NCBI RefSeq assembly: GCF_000158175.1
Contig: NZ_DS999411.1
Span: 1,347,483 to 1,411,482 of the forward strand
Reading direction: 5' to 3'
Length of the DNA stretch: 64,000 nucleotides
DNA from: Luminiphilus syltensis NOR5-1B
Lineage (GTDB): Bacteria; Pseudomonadota; Gammaproteobacteria; Pseudomonadales; Halieaceae
Below the pieces are notes generated by a model. That model saw only the letters and a program-made list of their open reading frames with translations. It ran no database searches and was not told the DNA's origin. Below, piece by piece: positions 26,937 to 35,167 of the stretch (within the stretch, counting starts at the first letter, position 1; each line of letters starts with the position of its first letter). A program made the position numbers and the translations under genes.

Positions 26937-27467
26937 TCAGTGTGAGCTGACATCAAGGAGTGGGATAACCCCCACTTTCAGCGCCGGGTCGCCGCTGCCG
27001 CCGGCCGCGAAAGCAGGAGTGGATTCGTTACTGATAGCGGCACGCTCCCTTGACCATGTGGAAATATCCGCCGCACCCGATGGCGATAGGGCGAGGGCAT
27101 ATTCGAAGCCCTGATCCCTGAGGGCTGATTTCAGGTGGCGCGAAAACAGGGGCGTGAGAGCCGTCGATTTAACACGGAAAGCTCCGAGCTCAACAACCAC
27201 CTCACGAGATGGGCTAACCCCGCAGTAGCGATTGACATAGTCGCAGGCGGTCTCCTCCATGAATTGCTCCAGCATCAGCCCGCCTGCAGCGCTTCGATAG
27301 CCACAAACCGCCACCAGAGCGCCGTGTCGGGACATCACCAAATAGTGAGGAAACGCTTGCCGAACCGGATGCAACAGTGAACTGTCATAAATAGACAATG
27401 CGAACTGGACGGCTTCCCCGTACTCGCTATCATCCGTGTGCACCAATCGAAAGTGATAATCCTGCAT
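26937..27467 (-). CDS. Thermostable-hemolysin-family protein
   Basis: The 176-aa protein resembles the T-hemolysin family: a PHYLVM strand, AVCGYRSA, then LEQFMEE and VVELGAF, in the order found in members from Vibrio and relatives. Despite the name, the fold looks like an acetyltransferase-type (GNAT-like) domain and a toxin role is not established for most members. It is slightly shorter than the usual length of about 200 aa, with a poorly conserved C-terminus after residue 140. The family partners sometimes found nearby (AMP-dependent synthetase, SDR) are absent. Monocistronic, convergent with the PQQ dehydrogenase. Confidence 0.6.
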   Translation of the reverse strand: MQDYHFRLVHTDDSEYGEAVQFALSIYDSSLLHPVRQAFPHYLVMSRHGALVAVCGYRSAAGGLMLEQFMEETACDYVNRYCGVSPSREVVVELGAFRVKSTALTPLFSRHLKSALRDQGFEYALALSPSGAADISTWSRERAAISNESTPAFAAGGSGDPALKVGVIPLLDVSSH

Positions 27468-27581
27468 TACCGTGCTCTAGGCGACCTCGGATGTCATGAT
27501 GTGAATCAGAATACACCTGTGGGTCACGGGTTGGGCGACTCACGAAGAAAAAAATCAACGAACTCAAGAGGTGGATAGATT

Positions 27582-28136
27582 ATGCAAGGACATAGCGTCA
27601 GTTACTCCCAGACAACGCTCACGGAGTTGATGATCCCGGCATATACCAATTTCGGTGGCAAGATCCACGGTGGGATATTGCTGTCGCTAATGGATAAAGT
27701 CGCTTATGTATGCGCGAGTAAACACGCGGGCAACTACTGCGTTACGGTTTCAGTTGATAACGTGAATTTTATCGCGCCCGTTGAGGTAGGGGATCTTGTT
27801 TCCCTCAAGGCCTCGGTGAACTACGTGGGCAGTACGTCGCTGGTGGTCGGTATCCGCGTTATTGCGGAAAATGTCCAGCACGGGACCGTCAAGCACACCA
27901 ATACCTGTTACTTCACGATGGTCGCCAAAGACTCTGAGGGTGTGAAGGCCCAGGTTCCGCCGTTAATACTCGAGCAGCCCGATGATATTCGACGCTTTGC
28001 CAGCGCTTTGAGACGTCGCACACTCCGCAGTAATGTCTCCAAACGTATGCAGGACTTCAAGACCGACTTTGAAGTGAACGATGAAGTTCGTGATTTCATC
28101 GCCGACCAGCGCTGCGAAATCAATCTGGTTGACTAG
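27582..28136 (+). CDS. Acyl-CoA thioesterase (hotdog fold)
   Basis: The 184-aa protein has the single-hotdog thioesterase pattern of the YciA/cytosolic acyl-CoA hydrolase group. The N-terminal NFGGKIHGGILLSLMD carries His29-Gly-Gly and Asp38, which position the thioester, and the fold continues with VDNVNFIAPVEVGDLV. A C-terminal helical, basic extension of about 45 residues (ASALRRRTLRSN...) is longer than in YciA and may affect oligomerisation. AGGTGG precedes the ATG. The substrate is probably a medium- or long-chain acyl-CoA. Divergent from the hemolysin-like gene and 125 bp before an iron alcohol dehydrogenase. Confidence 0.88.
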   Translation: MQGHSVSYSQTTLTELMIPAYTNFGGKIHGGILLSLMDKVAYVCASKHAGNYCVTVSVDNVNFIAPVEVGDLVSLKASVNYVGSTSLVVGIRVIAENVQHGTVKHTNTCYFTMVAKDSEGVKAQVPPLILEQPDDIRRFASALRRRTLRSNVSKRMQDFKTDFEVNDEVRDFIADQRCEINLVD

Positions 28137-28261
28137 TAGTGCTGCCGCTTTTCTTTGGAGAAGATCGGGAACTTCCTTATCAGTTATTCGTCGGCCGTGG
28201 GTATCGTTTTTATCTGGCTACGATGCTACCTGGCAGTGTGGCGACAGGGGAGGTGGGGTAG

Positions 28262-29458
28262 ATGCCCTCGGTGTTCAAAACGGCGTGGTACCGCGCGCTA
28301 CTAACCGTTAAAAAGCAGATTGTCATGCAGCCCCAACCCCGGCCGGTGGTGTACGTGGGCGCTGAGTCGTCCCATCGATTGTGTGACAGCCTGGCTCAAT
28401 TTGGTCTTCGCAAAGTTCTGGTCGTTACTGACATGCCACTGGTGGCTGCTCACATTCCACAACCGCTAATTTCCCGGATTGAGAGCCACGGTATTACGAC
28501 GGTGGTCTACGACGAGGTCATGCCCGATCCTACGATTGGTGTCGTGGACAACGGGCTCAGCCTTCTCCGGCGTGAGTCCTGCGATGGTGTGCTGGCCATT
28601 GGGGGAGGCAGCGTGATCGATGCTGCGAAGGTCATCGCACTGGCTGCGGCCAATGGGTTTCAGGCGAAAGACTGCGTGGGTCTCAAGAAGTCAAAACGGC
28701 TTCGTTACCGTGTTTGCGGTGCTACCACGGCAGGAACCGGTTCAGAAGTGACCATTGCCGCGGTGATTTCTGATGATCTCACCCATGAAAAATTGATTGT
28801 GGCGGACCCCAGAATTATACCCACCGCGGCGGCATTGGATCCGGTGATCAGTAAAACCCTGCCGCCCGCGATCACTGCCGCAACGGGTATGGATGCGCTT
28901 ACCCATGCCATCGAGTCCTACACCAATACCTGGGATACCCCCGAGTGTTTGCACTATGGACGGTTGGCAACGCGCCTTATTTTGCAAAACCTTGAACGGG
29001 CGTGTTTGCACGGCGATGACCTCGAGGCCAGAGAAGCAATGGCGCTTGCGTCCTATTATGCGGGTCTTGCATTCTCAACCTGCCTGGTGGGTTATGTTCA
29101 TGCGTTCTCCCATCAGCTGGGTACCCGCTACGGTACACCCCACGGGCTCGCCAATGCCGTGGTTTTACCCCACGTTTTAAAGTTGCTGAAAGGCGCCTGC
29201 TCGATGCGTCTTGCGGAGCTCGCTGTGTATTGCAACCTGGGTGAGGAGCAGGAGTCTGCGGATGTGCTCGCGCAAAAACTCATCGATCGCATCGTCGAAC
29301 TGAGCCATACCGTGGATATTCCCAACACAGTGGAGTCACTTCGCGAAGTTGATTTCGACGCCATTATCGCTAGAGCCCTCAAGGAAGGCAGTGGTTACCC
29401 GGTGCCCCGGTTTATCGACTATAGGGAATGCAAGGACATCCTACGGCGTCTGATTTAG
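28262..29458 (+). CDS. Iron-containing alcohol dehydrogenase
   Basis: The 398-aa protein has the group III (iron-dependent) ADH layout. The NAD(P)-binding GGGSVIDAAKVIAL lies in the first half, followed by TTAGTGSEVT, and the metal-binding region holds DALTHAIESY and HAFSHQLGTRYGTPHG with the expected Asp/His ligands. It interconverts alcohols and aldehydes or ketones; direction and substrate are not predictable. GGGAGG sits about eight bases before the ATG at 28262; an internal Met at 28325 would also keep the whole domain. Possibly co-transcribed with the thioesterase, though the 125-bp gap weakens this. Confidence 0.9.
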   Translation: MPSVFKTAWYRALLTVKKQIVMQPQPRPVVYVGAESSHRLCDSLAQFGLRKVLVVTDMPLVAAHIPQPLISRIESHGITTVVYDEVMPDPTIGVVDNGLSLLRRESCDGVLAIGGGSVIDAAKVIALAAANGFQAKDCVGLKKSKRLRYRVCGATTAGTGSEVTIAAVISDDLTHEKLIVADPRIIPTAAALDPVISKTLPPAITAATGMDALTHAIESYTNTWDTPECLHYGRLATRLILQNLERACLHGDDLEAREAMALASYYAGLAFSTCLVGYVHAFSHQLGTRYGTPHGLANAVVLPHVLKLLKGACSMRLAELAVYCNLGEEQESADVLAQKLIDRIVELSHTVDIPNTVESLREVDFDAIIARALKEGSGYPVPRFIDYRECKDILRRLI

Positions 29459-29599
29459 ATCCTGTCAGGAGCCTTTGCCTCGGATTAACATCATTCAGGG
29501 TCCCGATGGTACGCATAGGCCGAGTGTAACGGGCTGCAGTCTGCGATGTACGCGCTAACGGCTATGTATGCCGGTTTTTAAGGGCATCGTGGGGGCTCG

Positions 29600-30715
29600 C
29601 TAGAAGCTGAATTTTTCCTGAGTCAGGGCCTTAGTCGCTGGCTCTGCTGACGATGTCGGTGCATCACTGGACTCCAGTGACGACAGGGTCAAGCCGATCA
29701 ACCGAACACCACGCTCAACGGGCAAGACGGTTTCGAGCAGGGCATGGGCAATTTGTGAAAAGCCTTCAAGGGAGTCAATGCAGGAATGCACACTGCGCGC
29801 GCGAGTGATCTGCCGAAAATCCGAGAATTTGATTTTCAGGGTTACCGTGCGACCGCGTGCTGTGCGCGCTTCGATGCGCCGCCAGACCAGGTCGATAATA
29901 TCCACTAGCGCGGCACGCAGTTCCTGCGAGTGCTTCAGATCCGTCGAGTAGGTGCGCTCGCCGCCTATCGATTTGCGCTCTCGGTTGGGTCTGACCTCTC
30001 GAAAATCCTCACCGCGTGAAGCACGGTACAGGTAAAGGGCTGATTTACCGAAATGCTGTTGCAGAAAATCCAGCGATTGTGCACGCAGATCGGCGCCGGA
30101 ATGAATGCCGAGCGCCGCCATTCGTTGCGCCGTCTTCGGTCCCACGCCAAAGAAACGCCGTGCGGGCAGCCCGGCGGCAAATGCGGCCCCTTCGTGGGGA
30201 CGAATGACACAGAGACCATTCGGCTTGTTCTGGTCCGAGGCGACCTTGGCGAGAAACTTGTTATAGCTGACCCCGGCGCTGGCGGTCAGCCCAACCTCTT
30301 CAAAGATCTCACGACGAATACGCTCGGCGGTCTCGGTCGCGCTACCGACTCTTTCACGGTCTTCGCTCACGTCGAGGTAGGCTTCATCGAGGGACAGCGG
30401 CTCAACCAGCGCGGTATAGCGGCGGAAGATCGCCTGAATCTGCTGCGATACTGTGCGATAAACATCGAATCGCGGCTTTACAAAAAGAAGTTCTGAGCAT
30501 TTGCGTTTGGCGGTGATACTGGGCATGGCTGAGCGGACACCAAACGTTCTGGCTTCATAACTTGCTGCCGCCACAACCCCCCGTTGCGCTGAGCCACCTA
30601 CGGCGATGGGTTTGCCCCGTAGATCCGGGTTATCCCGTTGCTCGACGCTCGCATAAAAGGCATCCATATCTACGTGGATGATTTTTCGCTGTGGGCGAGG
30701 CGCAGAAGGATTCAT
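29600..30715 (-). CDS. dinB: DNA polymerase IV (Y family)
   Basis: The 371-aa protein is a full-length translesion polymerase. The Mg-binding catalytic residues are Asp16 (HVDMDAFYASVE) and Asp110-Glu111 (SLDEAYLDVS), followed by the thumb and little-finger domains, which carry the RSVH-type segment. The C-terminal QEKFSF may be the beta-clamp-binding motif. I chose the ATG at 30715; the upstream TTG start at 30751 lacks similarity. No SOS (LexA) box was seen in the roughly 140 bp upstream, so SOS control is not supported. It is convergent with the iron ADH. Confidence 0.95.
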   Translation of the reverse strand: MNPSAPRPQRKIIHVDMDAFYASVEQRDNPDLRGKPIAVGGSAQRGVVAAASYEARTFGVRSAMPSITAKRKCSELLFVKPRFDVYRTVSQQIQAIFRRYTALVEPLSLDEAYLDVSEDRERVGSATETAERIRREIFEEVGLTASAGVSYNKFLAKVASDQNKPNGLCVIRPHEGAAFAAGLPARRFFGVGPKTAQRMAALGIHSGADLRAQSLDFLQQHFGKSALYLYRASRGEDFREVRPNRERKSIGGERTYSTDLKHSQELRAALVDIIDLVWRRIEARTARGRTVTLKIKFSDFRQITRARSVHSCIDSLEGFSQIAHALLETVLPVERGVRLIGLTLSSLESSDAPTSSAEPATKALTQEKFSF

Positions 30716-30852
30716 CCGCGAAATAGTAGGAGGTCGGTGTCGCTCCCGCAATACAAGGTGGCTTGACCATCGCGGGTCTTACGCGAGCACCAGCGGATCG
30801 CCAACGAATATCGGCTGCTTTTCGGAAGATGTAGCTGTGACCCGTGGCTCGT

Positions 30853-31497
30853 TTATCGCGAGCGGGAGGCTGATTCCAGTAGTGTGAGTCGACCGTCAAC
30901 GAGCGAGTAAATCATGCCGTGAATTTCTATGGGTAATCCCCTGGCCCAGGCCTTGCGCAAAATGGGGGTTTCCGCCACTCGAGTGACACTCTCGAGCACG
31001 TTGAGCTCGGCGAGGCGGTCTGCGCGGGAAGGCCCGTCGAGGGGCTCAAGCTCGGCGGCGTGCAGGCGACGGAGCGATCGTATCGGCTCAATCCAGTGAT
31101 CGACCAATCCGCTTTCCAGGTGGTCTGCGCAGGCCGCATTGACGCCCCCGCATCCGTAGTGACCACAAACGATAATTTTGCGGATGCCAATACCCTCAAT
31201 CGCAAACTGCAGGGCGCTCAGTACATTGAGATCGGCTGAATGAACGATGTTTGCCACATTACGGTGAACGAAGACTTCGCCGGGCTCCAATCCTGCGATG
31301 ACGTTTGCGGGCACACGAGCGTCGGCACAACCTATCCAGAAGTAGTCAGGCCGCTGAAGCGCAGCAAGTCCGCGGAAATACTCCGGCGACTGCTCATTGA
31401 TGCGTCCGGCCCACTCTCTGTTTCGTCGGATCAATTCGTCTGGCAACGAGGGCTCCTTGTGCGTTGCGGTAACGGCAACGGTGTCATTTTTGATCAC
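30853..31497 (-). CDS. can: Beta-carbonic anhydrase, Can type
   Basis: The 214-aa protein is a beta-class carbonic anhydrase: zinc ligands Cys57, His113 and Cys116, with the catalytic dyad Asp59/Arg61 (CADARVP; CGHYGCGG). Its length and the SPEYFRGL N-terminal region match the Can/CynT clade of E. coli. It interconverts CO2 and bicarbonate in the cytosol, supplying carboxylases such as the pyruvate carboxylase encoded at 39278-42724. It lies 137 bp upstream of dinB on the same strand, with no sign of coupling. Confidence 0.95.
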   Translation of the reverse strand: MIKNDTVAVTATHKEPSLPDELIRRNREWAGRINEQSPEYFRGLAALQRPDYFWIGCADARVPANVIAGLEPGEVFVHRNVANIVHSADLNVLSALQFAIEGIGIRKIIVCGHYGCGGVNAACADHLESGLVDHWIEPIRSLRRLHAAELEPLDGPSRADRLAELNVLESVTRVAETPILRKAWARGLPIEIHGMIYSLVDGRLTLLESASRSR

Positions 31498-31775
31498 TGT
31501 ATCCTGCCACGCATTACGACCGATGCATAAAGGATTTTCGATTTAATATCATGAAAGCTGCGGTTGGCACGGGCGCTTGATAAACTGCCTCGCCCGCCAG
31601 TTGACAGGACCAGGGCGTCCGATAAAGACCCTCGGTTGGCTTCAATTTCGCCAGTCGCAGAAAGCGCGAGTAATTATGGTTCAGATGATGTTCGTTGTTT
31701 ACGCTAATCGCTGATCGACAAGCGCAGCCATAAATTTGATGCTGTGAAGCCTGCGCCCAACCGAGGTAATAAAAA

Positions 31776-32054
31776 TTGTTATTCGTCATTCAATGCACTG
31801 ATAAACCAGACCACCTGTCGGTGCGTCTCGAGACACGCGAGGCCCATTTGGAATACATCAAAGGCTTTGGCGAACAATTGGTGATGGCTGGTCCCTTTCT
31901 CGATGATGCTGACAATATGACGGGCTCATTACTGATTCTGGATTTCGACGACAGAGTGGCCGCCGAGGCATTTTGTGATAACGACCCATATGCAAGGGCA
32001 GGGTTGTTTGAGTCGGTAACGATCAACCGCTGGAAGAAAACGTTACCCGCCTGA
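31776..32054 (+). CDS. YciI-like protein
   Basis: The 92-aa protein has the YCII ferredoxin-like fold: an N-terminal FVIQCTD strand, the HLEYIKGF helix, then MAGPFLDDADN and FCDNDPYARAGLF, including the family's conserved Asp/His-type positions. Function in most members is unproven. It starts with TTG at 31776, preceded by GAGGTAA at a normal distance, which supports this unusual start; no ATG occurs earlier in frame. It faces the SDR gene convergently and is separated from the carbonic anhydrase by 278 bp, in which I see no gene. Confidence 0.8.
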   Translation: MLFVIQCTDKPDHLSVRLETREAHLEYIKGFGEQLVMAGPFLDDADNMTGSLLILDFDDRVAAEAFCDNDPYARAGLFESVTINRWKKTLPA

Positions 32055-32081
32055 TGGGTAGACGGGCTCAGCTGTTTGCGG

Positions 32082-32783
32082 CTACCAGTTTTCGACGTAA
32101 GGCCGCAGATCAAGCTCAAACGTCCAGGCCTGTTTGTCCTGCTCAGTGAGCGTGAATGCCGCATCGGCGATGCCGGCTGCGGCGAGAAAAAATTCCTTCG
32201 GCTTATCGGACATTCGCGCCATAGTGGTCTCGATATCGATAACGCCATCGAGAATCAGCAAGGCGACATGAATGCCTTCGGGTCCCAACTGGCGGGCGAG
32301 TGATTGTGCAGCTGAGCGTTGGGCGGCCTTGGCGGCTGCAAAACCTAATGTTGCAGGACGCCCGCGCAGTGCAGCGCCGGCACCGACCACGATGATATTG
32401 CCGGTTCCTCGCGCCCGCATCCCGGGCAGCACCGACTGAGTGGCGCGTACCAGGCCCGCAACATTGACATCAAAACCGGGGAGCAGCTCGGCCGGGGCGA
32501 TGTCATCGATCGTGCCCCATTTAGCGTTGCCCGCGTTGTATATCAGCGTATCTATGGGCCCCTGCTCACGCTCGATCGCGCGGAAGCAATCCTCCATCGA
32601 CCGATCATCGGTCGCATCGACGACATAGCCTGCTGCGGCCTCGCCCAGGGCTTTGGCCTCTGCCTCAACTATTTCCTGACGTCGCGCGCACAGGGCAACC
32701 TGGTAGCCCCCGGCAACAAAACGCTGTGCAAATGCGCGACCGTTACCCGGTCCCACGCCTACGATGGCACATACTTTTCCCAT
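32082..32783 (-). CDS. Short-chain dehydrogenase/reductase with atypical active site
   Basis: The 233-aa protein is an SDR Rossmann-fold protein with the cofactor motif GVGPGNGRAF (residues 9-18) and the NAG motif (YNAGNAKWG). At the active site the usual Tyr-x-x-x-Lys reads Phe148-Ala-Ala-Ala-Lys152, and the catalytic Ser position falls on Ala within GAGAALRG. Similar Phe variants occur in a recognised SDR subgroup, so this is probably inherited and not decay. It may be catalytically altered or serve a different reaction. AAAGGATA precedes the ATG at 32783; an extension to 32831 is unsupported. Convergent with the yciI-like gene. Confidence 0.85.
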   Translation of the reverse strand: MGKVCAIVGVGPGNGRAFAQRFVAGGYQVALCARRQEIVEAEAKALGEAAAGYVVDATDDRSMEDCFRAIEREQGPIDTLIYNAGNAKWGTIDDIAPAELLPGFDVNVAGLVRATQSVLPGMRARGTGNIIVVGAGAALRGRPATLGFAAAKAAQRSAAQSLARQLGPEGIHVALLILDGVIDIETTMARMSDKPKEFFLAAAGIADAAFTLTEQDKQAWTFELDLRPYVENW

Positions 32784-32874
32784 GGATACGTATCCTTTGG
32801 CAGTCATTGGTTTTGACACCTGCGTGATCAATGCGGATCACTGACAATGGCGATTGATGGCGACTATCGTCGCT

Positions 32875-33199
32875 CACAAAGGTGCGGCTGTCGAACGTAT
32901 CATAGGGTTCTTTACGGTTTCATTGCGGATTTCAGAGATCGTCTCTTCGCATTGCGCCATGGGCTAGTTGTTACTAAACGGCTAGCTCATCGACGCTCGA
33001 GCAAGCCGGGACCGAGCCACCCCCAGTAGTCGCTGCAAGTATGGTCGAAACACTCCTGAAGGTGGCACTGGCGCGAAGTGAGATGAGCGGCAGTCCTTTG
33101 AGCGTCGACGAGTGATTCTGGCAGTGTGCTGACCTTGCTGGAGCATCGGAGGAGTTCAAAGGACTCCCGACTGCCGCAGCGACTTCAAGACATAAGGGT
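32875..33199. repeat. Dispersed intergenic repeat, copy B
   Basis: This part of the long SDR-to-QOR gap (32784-33428) aligns with about 36-350 (copy A). Shared landmarks are the CTAAACG...CGACGCTCG block near 32973-33000, GTCGCTGCAAGTA near 33028, TTTGAGCGTCG near 33097 and the 25-base block at 33117-33141. By eye, identity is moderate overall and high in the last blocks. Neither copy has a shared long reading frame. No transposase, terminal repeats or tRNA-like fold were found. Confidence 0.55.
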
Positions 33200-33204
33200 A
33201 GTCG

Positions 33205-33396
33205 TCAGCGAGTATCGTATAACGCGCTGATTGAGGAATCGCGTGGGCCTTTGTGCTGCCAGCCCGCGATGTACCGCTTTAACGCCGCCTGAATTCTGCC
33301 AAAGAGAAGTCTTCCGATGACTATCGAAGACACCGGCAACCGGTATAGTCTTGGATTAAAGTGTGTGGTCATGGCGGCGTGCGGCTGATCAGGCAT
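33205..33396 (-). CDS. Possible small basic protein (63 aa)
   Basis: In the SDR-to-QOR gap, a minus-strand frame of 63 codons starts at an ATG preceded by AGGATAAGC, a plausible ribosome site, and stops at the edge of repeat copy B. The product is basic, with a hydrophobic stretch around SSIVIGRLLF and a Trp/Tyr-containing end (KRYIAGW). I do not recognise it. It is divergent from the QOR gene and does not overlap it. Homologues are needed to show that it is real. Confidence 0.3.
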   Translation of the reverse strand: MPDQPHAAMTTHFNPRLYRLPVSSIVIGRLLFGRIQAALKRYIAGWQHKGPRDSSISALYDTR

Positions 33397-33428
33397 GCTT
33401 ATCCTGGATTCAATCAGAGGATGTAACG

Positions 33429-34394
33429 ATGCGGGCAGTGTATTACCACGAACATGGCGGGGCTGACGTACTGGAAGTCGGCGACCTACCCGTGCCTGAA
33501 ATCGCACCGAACCAGGTGCTGGTCGAGGTGGCGGCTGCCGGTGTGAACCCTATCGATCGCCGGCTTCGAGGCGGTGAGTTGCAGGAATACATCAGCCGGA
33601 CCTTCCCCGTGGTCCCGGGTTGGGATGTGGCTGGTCGCATCGTTGCGGTTGGTGATGAGGTCAGCGACTGGGAGGTGGGTGATGATGTGATCGGACTGGC
33701 TTTTACCTGGTCGATCCAGCATGGCAGTTACGCCGAGTTCCTGCCCATCAACGCCGATGCCATTGCCCGTAAACCAAGTCGGTTTTCTTTTGCCGAGGCC
33801 GCGGGATTGCCTCTGGTCAGTCTTACTGCGTGGCAGTCGTTGTATGAGTTCGGACAGTTGAGTGAAGGCAAGACTGTCTTGATACAGGCGGGTGCTGGTG
33901 GTGTAGGCAGTGTCGCTATTCCCATGGCGAAATTTCTCGGTGCCAAGGTGTACACCACGACCAGTTCGGCGAATGTGGATTATGTGAAGTCGCTGGGTGC
34001 CGATGTGGTGATCGATTACCGCGAGCAATCCTACGAGGCGGTGATCAACGCGGCCGAGCCCGATGGACTCGACCTGGTCCTGGAGACGCTGCTCGATGAC
34101 GACGTTGCCAAAACGGCGATTCGCCTGGCGAAACCCGGTGGTGCTGTGGCCTATATGAATAACGAGCCGCCGGAGATGCCTGATATCAAGCAGAAAGGCG
34201 TGCGTGCCGAGTTCATTCACCATCGACCCGATGGTGAAATGCTCGCTTATCTGGCGGCTCTTTATGAGGCGGGTACGCTGCCGGTTCCTGTTACTGAGGT
34301 GCTGCCTCTCGATCAGGCTGCTGAGGCGCATCGACGATCGGAGAGTGGGCGGACGCGGGGCAAGCTGGTGCTGGAGGTAAAAGTCCTTGATTGA
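33429..34394 (+). CDS. NADPH:quinone-oxidoreductase-like MDR protein
   Basis: The 321-aa protein is a zinc-free medium-chain reductase. It has an N-terminal GroES-like domain (AAAGVNPIDRRLRGG), the nucleotide-binding QAGAGGVGSVAIPMAKFLGA, and the family's C-terminal end with RTRGKLVLEV. This fits the QOR/NADP-dependent oxidoreductase group that reduces quinones or alpha,beta-unsaturated carbonyls. The start at ATG 33429 follows AGAGGA; a longer frame to 33363 is unsupported. A secreted-protein gene lies about 110 bp downstream and may share the transcript. Confidence 0.88.
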   Translation: MRAVYYHEHGGADVLEVGDLPVPEIAPNQVLVEVAAAGVNPIDRRLRGGELQEYISRTFPVVPGWDVAGRIVAVGDEVSDWEVGDDVIGLAFTWSIQHGSYAEFLPINADAIARKPSRFSFAEAAGLPLVSLTAWQSLYEFGQLSEGKTVLIQAGAGGVGSVAIPMAKFLGAKVYTTTSSANVDYVKSLGADVVIDYREQSYEAVINAAEPDGLDLVLETLLDDDVAKTAIRLAKPGGAVAYMNNEPPEMPDIKQKGVRAEFIHHRPDGEMLAYLAALYEAGTLPVPVTEVLPLDQAAEAHRRSESGRTRGKLVLEVKVLD

Positions 34395-34504
34395 AAGCGA
34401 CGACCCTCTCACTGTACGAAGTGTGGTCTCGGCAGCCGGTGTTGACGAGTTGCCAGGAAGCGTCAATGATTGAAACACTCTTTTTCCACCATCGGGTCGA
34501 TATT

Positions 34505-35158
34505 ATGCGAAACGCCACACTGACAATACTCATCGCGATTTTAGTCCTTCCGTCATTCTCTCTGGCCGACTCTACCGGTGCCGCCTGCGTGATTTATCCC
34601 GCGGACTCTGATCAAAGCACCGCAACGCTCCCCTGTCGTTTTTACCAGGCGCAGGGGCATGTCGTTATTACCCGATCCGACGGTGTCGAGCACGATCTAC
34701 TGCCCGTGGGCGAGACGGACGGAACGTATTCAGATGCGAGTGGCGACACGGTGTACCGCCAAAGTGATTTGGGTGACCAGGGACTGATTTTCCGATTCCC
34801 CGAGGAGAGCGTCTACGTTTACTGGAATACATCGATGTTGGAGGCCGCTGACCCCGGTAACCCTACCGAGCCATTTACCACCGACGACTATGATGCGACC
34901 GCGTTGTTTCGCTGCAAGGTGGCGGGAGAGGCCGATTATGGAAGCTGTCCGGGGGGGATTCTTCGAATGGCCGGTGGTGAGGCGTCGATTGTCGTACTGA
35001 GTCCTGCTGGTGATCGATTCACGATCAATTTTATGGCCGATTACGTGAACGCCACTAACCGCGAGGTATCTGCCCGTCTCGAAGGTGATATCTGGATGCT
35101 TGAATTCGATAATGGTGATCGTTGGGAAATCCCGCTGGCCGCCATTGAAGGGGGCTGA
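34505..35158 (+). CDS. Secreted protein of unknown function
   Basis: I do not recognise this family. The 217-aa product has a clear signal peptide (residues 1-19, MRNATLTILIAILVL... then SLADS) and a mature part that looks all-beta and acidic. Four Cys in the mature part could form disulfides (ACVIY, LPCRFY, FRCKVA, GSCPGG). It is predicted periplasmic. It follows the QOR gene on the same strand and ends nine bases before the convergent META-domain gene. An upstream frame from 34391 overlaps the QOR stop and is not used because the signal peptide starts at 34505. Confidence 0.7.
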   Translation: MRNATLTILIAILVLPSFSLADSTGAACVIYPADSDQSTATLPCRFYQAQGHVVITRSDGVEHDLLPVGETDGTYSDASGDTVYRQSDLGDQGLIFRFPEESVYVYWNTSMLEAADPGNPTEPFTTDDYDATALFRCKVAGEADYGSCPGGILRMAGGEASIVVLSPAGDRFTINFMADYVNATNREVSARLEGDIWMLEFDNGDRWEIPLAAIEGG

Positions 35159-35167
35159 CTACGCCAC

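Noticed and set aside
31514-31789. Possible 91-aa minus-strand gene between the carbonic anhydrase and the YciI-like gene
   Set aside because: It overlaps the start of the YciI-like gene, has no ribosome site that I trust and no recognisable motif.
33486-34478. Minus-strand open frame of 330 codons opposite the QOR-like gene
   Set aside because: The plus strand encodes a complete MDR enzyme with clear motifs; the opposite frame has low-complexity, His/Arg-rich translation and no signal.
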